From Pseudofabraea citricarpa (lineage: Eukaryota > Ascomycota > Leotiomycetes > Helotiales > Dermateaceae), in assembly GCA_029641185.1 (NCBI GenBank), contig JAPWGK010000008.1, positions 434,001-498,000 of the forward strand: a stretch of 64,000 bases of DNA, read 5' to 3'. Each line of letters opens with the position of its first letter. The first letter of the stretch is position 1. Shown here piece by piece: positions 55,125 to 64,000 of the stretch. The translations under genes and the position numbers were made by a program. Below the pieces are notes generated by a model. It was not told the origin of the DNA, ran no database searches, and worked only from the letters and a program-made list of their open reading frames with translations.

Positions 55125-57744
55125 ATGGCACCAGCTGCTGATGATGTCGAGGTCAAGAGCATTTCACCTTATGGAATTGCTCGATCGACCGTCGACGAAA
55201 AGCCCCTCAGTGACGAGGATGTACGAAAACTAAATGCATATTTCCGGGCAAGCATGTACTTGTGCCTGGGTATGCTCTATCTCAAGACGAATCCGCTGCT
55301 AAAAGAGACTCTTTCAAAAGAACATCTCAAAGCTCGTTTGTTAGGTCATTGGGGATCTGATGCAGGTCAAGCTTTTACTGTAAGCATTCACTATTGTCAA
55401 AAGCCCTTATTTGATTTAGAGTCAATCCGGATGAATTCGGACTTTAAACGTGCTATTCTTATCAAGCACAGAAAATACTGACTTCGCTTAGTGGATGCAT
55501 TTCAACCGCATGATCAAGAAATACGATATTGATGCTCTATTCGTGTCCGGTCCTGGACATGGAGCACCAGCTGTTCTTTCTCAAGCATATCTCGAAGGCA
55601 CCTATACTGAGGTCTATCCTGATATAACTGAAGATGAAGCAGGAATGCAAAGATTCTTCAAGCAATTTTCATTCCCAGGAGGAATTGGTAGCCACGCAAC
55701 TCCAGAGACTCCAGGAAGTATTCACGAGGGTGGAGAGTAAGTACCTCAGATGACATAAAATCCACACCCACTGACAATCTACAGATTGGGTTATTCTATC
55801 TCACATGCCTTTGGCACCGTATTTGATCACCCTGAGCTTATAACTCTGACTATGGTTGGTGACGGAGAAGCCGAGACAGGACCTCTAGCAACCAGTTGGC
55901 ACAGCACAAAGTTCCTCAACCCTATCACAGATGGAGCAGTTTTACCAGTTCTGCATCTCAACGGCTACAAAATCAACAACCCCACAATTCTCGCCAGAAT
56001 CAGCCACAAAGAGCTAACTTCGTTATTCATCGGCTACGGATGGACACCATACTTTGTCGAAGGTAGTGACATGGACAGTATGCACCAAGCCATGGCAGCT
56101 ACAGTCGAAAGGTGTGTTCTAGAGATTCGAAAATATCAAAAACAAGCTCGAGACTCTGGTGTTGCTTTCCGACCACTTTGGCCCATGATTATTCTCCGAA
56201 GTCCGAAGGGATGGAGTGGCCCACGAAAGATTGACGATAAACTCCTCGAAGGCTTCTGGCGATCCCATCAAATCCCAATTCCTGATGTCGCCACGAATGC
56301 CGCACATCTAAAAATCTTAGAGCAGTGGATGAAGAGCTATGGACCGGACGAAGTCTTTGATGACAAGGGACGCTTGATTGAGGAATTGAGAGAGCTACCC
56401 CCAAAAGGAACTCGACGTATGAGCGCAAATCCAGTCGGTAACGGCGGACAATTGCGCAAACCTCTTCAGATGCCAGACTTCAAAAAATACGCACTCAAGG
56501 ATATTGACCCAGGTGTCTCGAATCTCCCTAGCATGTCCAATATGGCTTGCTTCTTACGAGATGTGATGGCAGGCAATCTTGAGAACTTCCGTCTCTTCGG
56601 TCCTGACGAGACAGAGTCAAACAAGCTTGGCGAGGTCTATAAGGCCGGCAAGAAAGTTTGGATGGGCGAGTACTTTGAAGAGGACGAGGATGGAGGAAAC
56701 TTGGCATTTGCAGGCCGAGTTATGGAGATGCTAAGCGAGCACACTTGCGAGGGCTGGCTCGAAGGCTATGTCCTCTCTGGTCGACACGGTCTCTTGAACA
56801 GTTACGAACCATTCATTCACGTTATTGACTCCATGGTCAACCAACATTGCAAATGGATCGAGAAGTGTAATGAGGTTGAGTGGCGTGTAAAGGTTGCTTC
56901 TCTCAACATCCTCCTTACCGCTACAGTCTGGAGACAAGATCACAATGGTTTCACCCATCAAGATCCAGGATTCTTAGATGTTGTGGCAAACAAGAGTCCC
57001 GAGGTTGTGCGCATCTATCTTCCACCCGATGGAAATTGCCTCCTCTCAGTTACCGACCATTGCTTGAAGAGCACAAACTACGTCAACGTCATCGTAGCAG
57101 ACAAACAAGAACATTTGCAATTCCTGAACATGGAAGAAGCCGTTGAACATTGCACCAAGGGTCTCGGAATCTGGGACTGGGCATGTAACGACCAGAACGC
57201 CGAGCCGGATGTCGTCTTCGCATCTTGCGGAGATGTACCAACTCTCGAAGCTTTAGCCGCTACAGCCTTGCTCAGAGAGCACTTGCCAGACATCAAGGTC
57301 CGATTCGTCAAAGTTGTGGATCTGTTCAAGCTTATTTCCAGCGAGGATCATCCCCATGGTCTGAACGATCGCGAATACAAAGCCATCTTTACTGATGACA
57401 AGCCAATCATATTCAACTTCCATTCCTATCCTTGGTTGATCCACAGATTGACCTACAAGCGCCCAGGACAACTCAATATCCATGTCCGCGGGTACAAGGA
57501 GAAGGGCAACATTGATACGCCATTCGAGCTCGCAATCAGGAACCAAACCGATCGTTACAGTCTCGCTATCGATGCCATTGACCGCATCCCACAACTGCAC
57601 AACATGGCCGCAGGTGTGAGAGAGAAGTTCCTGAACTTCCAGATCGCAGCTAGAACCGAGGCGTTCGAGAATGGTATCGACCCAGAATATATTAGAAACT
57701 GGAGATGGCCATACAACTCCAAGTTGTGGAGAATCACGAAGTAG
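55125..57744 (+). CDS. Xylulose-5-phosphate / fructose-6-phosphate phosphoketolase
   Basis: Exons 55125-55379, 55492-55736 and 55785-57744 join in phase to 819 aa, the family length. Thiamine-diphosphate-dependent enzyme signatures are intact: [49 protein letters not shown] and the cofactor-binding [25 protein letters not shown] and [10 protein letters not shown] follow in the second half. It splits xylulose-5-phosphate (or fructose-6-phosphate) with phosphate into acetyl-phosphate and glyceraldehyde-3-phosphate (or erythrose-4-phosphate), feeding acetate/acetyl-CoA formation in the cytosol. ATG 55125 gives the expected N-terminus; an upstream in-frame start is possible but unconserved. Fungal phosphoketolases are widely thought to derive from bacteria, yet this copy has two ordinary fungal introns. 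Confidence 0.97.
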
Positions 57745-58184
57745 AAAAAGAATTCCCTAATGACCTAACGCTGGACACTTTTTAGAAAGATCTCTCTTTC
57801 TCTTTCGATCATGTTAGAAATTAAAATTCCCTTTTGATTCGTTTTCTTCTCGCTTTCGCTTTTTAGACAGACAGACGTGGATGGAACATCTGGTTTACAT
57901 GTTATTTACCTCCTTACCTTAGCTAGCTATGAGTTTATGTCTCTCACATCAAAAAGTCCTTGTATACACTTCCATATCTTGCTTGCTTCCCTGAATCCTG
58001 AATGAAATCCGAAGATCTTGAAATGGAACACTTCATGAAATGACCACAAAGCGCAAGACTAACTGTTACCGAGTGAGTTAATATTAAGCGAGCCTGCCCT
58101 TTTCTTTTTTTCTTTTCAATTTTTTCTTTCCCGGACACCCCTCTTGTATAAGGCGAGTTTAGCACTAAAGACACATATCAAACA
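57745..58184. other. Intergenic region
   Basis: 3' flank of phosphoketolase and upstream of the tRNA. T/C-rich near 58090-58130. No gene seen. Confidence 0.6.
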
Positions 58185-58304
58185 GGACAGATGGCCGAGC
58201 TGGTTATGGCGCCAGGTTAAGGTTACTCCTTAACTCCCTTTACCGTTCATCAGTAGAATTTCCTGGTCACGAAAGTGGCGTGGGTTCGAGTCCCACTCTG
58301 TTCA
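58185..58304 (+). tRNA. tRNA-Leu (anticodon AAG) with 38-nt intron
   Basis: The acceptor arms GGACAGA (58185-58191) and TCTGTTC (58297-58303) pair fully with one G-U; discriminator A is at 58304. The D stem is GCC/GGC. The anticodon stem CCAGG (58212-58216) pairs with CCTGG (58262-58266). The anticodon AAG at 58219-58221 is followed by G37, after which an intron (58223-58260) is inserted at the canonical 37/38 position. The intron contains ccttaa, complementary to the anticodon loop ttaagg, as in many spliced tRNAs. A long variable arm (cac-gaaa-gtg) marks a class II tRNA. T arm: gtggg-ttcgagt-cccac. It decodes CUU, and CUC by inosine. Confidence 0.95.
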
Positions 58305-58316
58305 ATCTGTTTATTC

Positions 58317-58329
58317 TTTTTCTTTTTTT
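58317..58329 (+). terminator. RNA polymerase III terminator
   Basis: Runs of T5 and T7 lie 13-25 nt downstream of the tRNA-Leu 3' end on the sense strand. Confidence 0.85.
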
Positions 58330-58881
58330 GGTATTTCAATTTCTCTTTTTCTTTTAGTGGACCTCGTTGTTGATTGTGGTTACACAGGCATTTGTTTTGA
58401 TTGTATATATAACGTTGACAGAAATGCTTTTTGGGCACTCCTTATTGAAGTCGCTCTTTCTTTTTGGTGGGGAGAACATTTGGTTGGTTGGTTGATTGAA
58501 TCATTGATTGGTGGGTGGCTTCGTCTAAACTCTGGCCTGGCTTGTCCTTATTGTTCAATTCTACATGAGTTCTTGGGACAGTCTTTTACTGCTTATTGTT
58601 GAATTTTTGAATAGTAAAGAGAACTTGAGGGTAAATAAGATGTCATCAAATTTAATCTTTTTGACGCTCTTTGATTTACTGGCGGATGATTATGACTTTT
58701 GGAGATAAAAATGCACCTCCAGGGGTGGCACCTTTTGAAGTAGGGTGGATGACTAACCAAGTCACGTGTAAATATGACAGCTCCCTCACAGATACGCGCT
58801 AAGCGTTTTGTGAGTATCGTAACCAAGCTCCAGCAACGACGACTGTAGCCCGACAGTCACTCCGCCATCTTCATCGCAACT
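58330..58881. other. Intergenic region
   Basis: Between the tRNA and the Vps3844-like gene. Contains ggttggttggttgattg direct repeats near 58480. No gene supported. Confidence 0.55.
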
Positions 58882-60164
58882 ATGAGGATCTCACCAAGCC
58901 TACTGCTACCGGCGTTGATCGGAGCAGCTTCTGCCGTCCCAGATCCCGCGAGCGTTTACATATTCCAGGGAGGAGAGTGGCCAGCTGCATCGAAGCCAGC
59001 AACCCTCACACCGGAGGAAGCCAGACTTGTCCTCGCACATCGTCTCGAGGTATCGCAATTCCACGACATCCAGGGCGCCGGCGAAAACACGTTATCATAT
59101 ATCAACAGGTTTGGTGGAAAGCAGGATACACTGTTCGAAGATGTGGCGCAAGATAAGGCATCGGAGCTGGTGATTGTGGTCGAGGGCGTGTCTTCTGAGA
59201 CGGCAGCACCACTGCTGAGCTCCTGGGAGTCAATCAATCCGGCATTCTTAATCTCGAATCCTCCTTCGGTGAAGGACAACCAGAAGCTCGTTAGCGATTT
59301 GAACCAGCAAAGTTATGGAGCGGCGGATATGACGTGTGAGTTTGAAGAGGCCATCAACCCATATAATGAGAAGTGCTGGGCTGGACCAACGAAGATCATG
59401 CATTTGGACTTGAACACAAAGAATAAGGTATGGAGTGGAAATGTGCTGTTTTAAGCATAAGCTGATTTGGTGTACAGGGCCATGTTAGCATCGAAGAATT
59501 TATGGCTGCACAGGAGAAGCTGCAAAGGTTTGCTAAAAGCGACGTGATGAATGTCGTTGTTATCCTTATGCCCGAAAGCTCTAGATCATCGAAGATCACT
59601 ACCAAGCCATGGGGAATTCCCTCTACACCGTACGGAATCTATGAAATGCCATCGCAGAACCAGCTCAACCGAAGACAACAAGCTGAGGAGCCAATGACGG
59701 AAGCTGCATTCATTGCGACCCCATCCGACATGCCTGAAGTTAGCATCAACGAGGACCTTGTCTTAGATAACTCTTCGTCAAATACCACATATCCTCCACT
59801 CAAGGGTGTCATTCCCTTCTGCCACGCCTCTATCAACGAGTGTGTCGCAAAGACCAACAACTGTTCTGGCCATGGAAGTTGCTTCTCAAAGTACAACTCA
59901 ACCGATGGAAAGTCGGGATGTTTTACTTGTGGCTGTGTGCCTACTATCCAAATGGTGGGCAAAAACAACGCCTCGATCAAGACTACTCACTGGGGAGGCG
60001 GAGCATGCCAGAAGAAGGATATCAGTGGGCCATTCTGGCTTTTGGCAGGATTCTCCATCATTCTTGTTGCGATTGTGGGTGGCGCTATTGGAGCGATGTT
60101 CAGCATCGGCGAGGAGAAGCTTCCCGGCGTCATTGGAGCCGGTGTATCAAGCAAGTCCAAATAG
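58882..60164 (+). CDS. Vps3844/DUF3844-type vacuolar sorting membrane protein
   Basis: Exons 58882-59427 and 59478-60164 are joined in phase across a 50-bp intron, giving 410 aa. A signal peptide (MRISPSLLLPALIGAASA) leads into a lumenal domain (YIFQGGEWP, LTPEEARLVLAHRL). The C-terminal domain is diagnostic. It has a Cys cluster (CHASINECVAKTNNCSGHGS, then CFTCGC), THWGGGACQKKDISGPFWLL, and a transmembrane helix with a short cytosolic tail. Eight regularly spaced Cys suggest disulfides in the lumen. The family is assigned to ER/vacuolar sorting in fungi; its biochemical role is unclear to me. Several N-x-S/T sites precede the Cys domain. Confidence 0.9.
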
Positions 60165-61007
60165 GCGGTGTTAATGTTGTAAGATCTAGGAGATTGAACC
60201 TATGGCTCTGAATGGCGTGGCGTTTACTGTAGAAGCTTGTACTTATTTTGGGCTCAATGAAGTAGTGTACTGTACAGCAGCTTGCGGCGTAGTTTGTGAG
60301 GATTATGTGGCAGTGCTCGAGGCAGCGAATGATACACCTTGATCACCTTTTTGCACTACTCTCCCAACCACACCAGACCACTTCAGGCATGCCTTCCGAG
60401 ATGGCTAAGTATTTTCCGATAGCAGCACGGCTGGCTACTGGTAGGGCTGGAACCAGATCTAAATTCAAGCATTGAGGCATGTAGGCGTGTAGGCATTTTG
60501 AAGCAATAGAGTAGCATAGAGCAGCATAGAGTAGGCATCACGTGCAGCAGATCTCAACTTCTCCCCATGTTCGCACTACTGCGCCAACTCATTTGCTCCA
60601 CGACACCAAACTGTGAAAGTCGCAGGATCTGCATTGTTGCCCCGACTTTGGTTGTGATTCGACATGTGCACGAGATAAAACCCACAGACGCTTGTGGCTC
60701 CGTCTTAGTGCTGACTAGAATGAGGCACAGCAGCCATTATTTGCTGCACAAGCAGGCCTTCTAACCAGGGCGCTTGCCAGACTCTGCGTTAGAGATCCTG
60801 GGCTTGTTCATGGTTCCCATCTCGTACATAGCACCAATCTCCCATCAGCCCCAAGGCACTGACGGGGCGTTTTCCTTGACGTCTTCTCGAAACTTGACGC
60901 ATCGAGTCCCTTCTCTTCTCTTCTGCTTCTTCTTCCTTTCCGTTTTCCTTATACACACGATCGTTATTTGGCTCTTGGACGGGTTAGTTCAGTATACCTA
61001 CTGTACT
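60165..61007. other. Intergenic region
   Basis: 0.84 kb. Repeated short words (gcatagagcagcatagagta near 60515) are visible; 60900-60960 is pyrimidine-rich, probably the promoter and leader of the next gene. Confidence 0.55.
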
Positions 61008-62153
61008 ATGGTGCTCGGAAGTCAGGCGACGGCCTGGCTGATTGCCTCAGTCGCGCTTTTTGTCGCTCTCGTCTCGTCGCAGAATGCCGGCACTCAATGC
61101 TATGTCCTCGATGGGACCGCCCGCCTGGGCTTCTACAGATGCAACAATGAGACGGCAGGACATACAACCTGCTGTGATTTGGGCGATACGTGCTACAGCA
61201 ATGGGATATGCGCCGGCCCCAACAATGGGATTATGGATTACCAGAGGAAAGGGTGTACCGATCCGACTTGTACGTCAAAAACCCAGATTTCCAATCGCCT
61301 CTCACATATACTTTCGAGTTGTCGCAATTTGGAGCTGGACTGACAGGTGAAATTTTTAGGGCAAGATCCGGCTTGTTTAAACCAATGCCAACCTTGTGAG
61401 CAAATTTACTCCGGCAGACTTTCGGGAGTACCTCTGCTGACAATTCTCAGATGCCAATTTCTCTACTGCAGGAATTCGTTGGTGTGGAAGCTCAATAGAA
61501 TCTACTACCGACTAGTAAGTATTTTGCAGAATGGAGATAAATCCCAGACCAAAAATGCTAACTCGTGTAGCTGTTGTGACCCTGGTGGAACCGGGATAGG
61601 TAGTTTCGCATGCTGCAGGAACGAGTCGCTGATCTTTCAATTGTCACCTGTTGCTTCATCAATCGCCTCGATCGAGCGAACCGCAGTAGTATCATATCCC
61701 CCGGCAACCTCCACTTCGAGTTCGACCACCTCTACTTCTTCCAGCACCCCTTCCACCAGTGCTGCTACTACCACCTCCGCAGTTGCGACACCGACCCCGA
61801 CAAACTCAGATGAACCTGGAGATGGCGTAAAGGGAGCAGCAATAGGTGCAGGTGTTGGAGTACCAATTGCGGTCATATTAGCAGCAGGATTGGGATTTTT
61901 CTTCTGGCGACGGAAAAGAGCAGCAAAAGCCAACAAGGCATACGAGTTGCAAGGTGGACAGCAAGGGTATACGCAGGCGCCATACGCGGATGGGAATAGC
62001 CCTCAGGGAAACCAGGGCATATATGAACCGGATAGTCAGACACCACAACCAAAAGGATATTTTGCTGGCCGGCAGTACGATCCACCTCAGGAACTCCCAA
62101 CCCAGAACGTAGTACACGAGATGGGAACTGATACGGCCACGACGAAACGGTGA
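61008..62153 (+). CDS. Cys-rich single-pass surface glycoprotein (Mid2/WSC-sensor-like layout)
   Basis: Four exons (61008-61269, 61360-61395, 61451-61514, 61571-62153) join in phase to 314 aa; one exon is only 36 bp. A signal peptide (WLIASVALFVALVSS) precedes a Cys-rich ectodomain with CYVLDGTARLGFYRCNN, HTTCCDLGDTCYSNGIC, IRWCGSS and YCCDPGGTG / FACC. A Ser/Thr stalk follows (many STSSSTTST repeats, likely O-mannosylated). One transmembrane helix (GVPIAVILAAGLGFFFW) then ends in RRKR, and a Gln/Pro/Gly-rich cytosolic tail closes the protein. The layout matches fungal wall-stress sensors, but the ectodomain is not a WSC domain. A role in surface sensing is inference. Confidence 0.85.
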
Positions 62154-62826
62154 TTGGGGAAAGAGTTCATCGGCGACGGATAGATAACGGAGTTGTATAT
62201 ACCCTGGCTTCAGATATAATTTGATTTCTGAAGATTTACGGATTTAGCGGGGATGGATGTTCGGACGGGGTAATTCTTCTATTGTATAGGCATTATAATG
62301 GCGTATGAGAGATGATAATTGAATATAAAAATACTTTCTTGGCTATTTTGCTAATACCTGGAAAAGGTACTTGGTACTTAGAGAGCTTGAGGATGGGGAT
62401 AGCGATTCGGATAGCCGGATAGCTCTACTTGCGTTGGAAAGTAAGCTGGAATGGATAGCCAAAGTCTAGATTGCTTTCTAAATCAGGTCCCACAAGTATG
62501 TTACCCGTCAATCTCAGCTCTGTACAATGTCGCAACTTGGACCTATACTAATAACTAAATCATCAAAGCATCAATTGTAAGCCGAGAGCTAGACCTGGCG
62601 AATTTGTCACGAGGGAGCTATTTTGTACAATTTCACGTGATCCTTATCGGAGGGGAATTACTTATCGGGCGCAAGCTCGCCATTCAAACGTCATTAGCCA
62701 TCCCCGAATTCCTTTGGAAGGATTCTTCACATTTGCTATAAAAACACGCATTCCCCATTGAGGCATCTCTGATTTCCAATCATCACAATCGCATTCTCAT
62801 CTTGAAATTTATCTAAACTCTTCAAC
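62154..62826. other. Intergenic region
   Basis: A TATA-like tataaaaaca lies at about 62738, roughly 90 bp before the next ATG. ggatagc words repeat near 62395-62425. No gene seen. Confidence 0.6.
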
Positions 62827-63639
62827 ATGGCTCTCGCTCCCAAGTTCGCTGGTCACAGGTTTAGCGTTGCTAGCACCCATACTCCTCATACTCTGGAGCT
62901 GTATCTTGACTATGTTTGCCCAGTAAGTTGAGAATCTTCTTGAAAACAGCAAAGGAATCTTCAGTTACGTCAACTACTTCTTTTCCAGAGACCTTCGTGT
63001 CTCCATCGAGACTGACTACCTTGCGAGAGAGAGATACGAGCTACCCCTCCATCTCTTCAGACCCCGCGTAATCACCATTCCAACAGCTAATAACCAACCT
63101 CACAGTTCTCAGCCAAGCTATTCAACACCGTCTATAACTCGGTCTTCCCGCTCCTGAAATCGAACCCCAAGTACAGCAACAGCGTACAATTCATCTTCCG
63201 CCAACAAATTCAGCCTTGGCACCCGTCCTCCACACTGGTCCATGAAGCGGGAGTCGCAGTTCTAAAGCTATCCCCTCAACTTTTCTGGCCCTTCTCAGCC
63301 GCGCTATTCGCAGATCAAAAGGCCTACTTTGACGTCAATGTCGTCAACGAGACACGGAATGCGACATATGCACGACTGGCAAAACTCGGTGCGTCGGTCG
63401 GTGTGGACGAGAAGAAGCTGTACGACCTGCTAAAGATTAGCGATAAGCCGGCTGAAGATGGAGGGCTGAACTCGGGCAATGGAACGACGGATGATCTCAA
63501 GAAGTTGGTCAAGTTTAACCGGTCTCAGGGCATTCATGTCACTCCTACGGTGGTGTTTGATGGCCTTGTTGAAAATGGCATCTCGTCCAGCTTTACCGGC
63601 CAGCAGTGGGAGGAGTGGTTGGAGAAGAATGTCGTCTGA
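62827..63639 (+). CDS. DsbA/thioredoxin-fold protein
   Basis: Exons 62827-62922 and 63106-63639 are joined in phase across a 183-bp intron, the longest in the window, giving 209 aa. The N-terminal strand LELYLDYVCPFSAKLF carries a CPFS motif split by the intron, in the position of the DsbA CxxC. Only the first Cys is kept, which is a change from classical disulfide oxidases and resembles glutathione-S-transferase kappa-like proteins. An inserted helical domain is followed by SQGIHVTPTVVFDGLVENG, whose cis-proline (VTPT) is the standard thioredoxin-fold element. No signal peptide is seen, so it is probably cytosolic. The substrate is unknown. Confidence 0.88.
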
Positions 63640-64000
63640 CTTGTGAGTGGGAGACTTTGAGTTTGAAGTGGAAAACGTGGATGCCATGGTTTTATGGGAT
63701 GGCTATGCTACGTTATGGCTTTGACTCAATGAACTCCTACTACCGCAACTGCAGCTGGAACATCTTCTCGTATCGTTCCATTTATAAGCAAGGATTTCTC
63801 TCAATTACAAAAGAACAATTGACATTTCGTTTCTACTGCATCATATCAGTACCAATTGCTAATTTTGTTTCCTTCTGCATCACGTATCCATGCGACTCAC
63901 TTGATTACACCTTCAGATAAACTCTAACCAAACACCCTTCTTCCCTCTTTCCCTACCCACCTACCCACAAAATAAATCGAAACACCACATGCACATACAC
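63640..64000. other. 3' flank to window edge
   Basis: An open frame at 63606-63920 overlaps the preceding gene in another frame and has no domain. Pyrimidine-rich ccctacccacctacccac near the right edge may be the leader of a gene outside the window. Confidence 0.5.

Overview
The window is nuclear DNA of a filamentous ascomycete (Pezizomycotina). The genes are interrupted by many short GT-AG introns of about 45-110 bp. They encode typical fungal proteins: a Zn2Cys6 regulator, a Clr5-domain protein, an LaeA-like methyltransferase, a pisatin-demethylase-like P450, a GH71 glucanase, phosphoketolase and a Vps3844-type protein. The split tRNA-Leu is also eukaryotic. Leotiomycetes (Helotiales) is my guess from protein style only. 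All family names come from motif recognition; no search was run.

Left part (1-26 kb): an FN3/coiled-coil membrane protein runs off the left edge. It is followed by a ketopantoate-reductase-like enzyme, lipin (phosphatidate phosphatase), a SAP/coiled-coil protein, and the first of two paralogous SAP proteins with a shared unknown C-terminal domain. Next comes a head-to-head mitochondrial pair, MPP beta and succinate dehydrogenase anchor subunit, sharing a 264-bp promoter. An acyltransferase whose first exon is missing borders an AT-rich zone with two copies of a dispersed repeat. The second SAP paralogue lies beyond that zone. A TPT-family transporter and a conserved membrane protein of unknown function follow.

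Middle part (26-43 kb): a CorA-like channel protein, a Zn2Cys6 transcription factor, and a divergent P450 / LaeA-like methyltransferase pair, then an arylamine N-acetyltransferase. This looks like a small accessory or xenobiotic-type neighbourhood, but no backbone synthase is present. An AT-rich, gene-free zone (41.8-43.9 kb) holds a G16 tract and a candidate solo LTR.

Right part (43.9-64 kb): a nine-exon secreted protein joins a GH71 alpha-1,3-glucanase to four Cys-rich modules, an HExxH metallopeptidase-like domain and a Cys-rich tail. Then come a secreted Hsp70-fold protein, a Clr5-domain protein, phosphoketolase, tRNA-Leu(AAG) with an intron, a Vps3844-like protein, a Cys-rich single-pass surface protein and a DsbA/thioredoxin-fold protein.

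The two most unusual items are the GH71-metallopeptidase fusion and the local SAP family with its conserved C-terminal domain.
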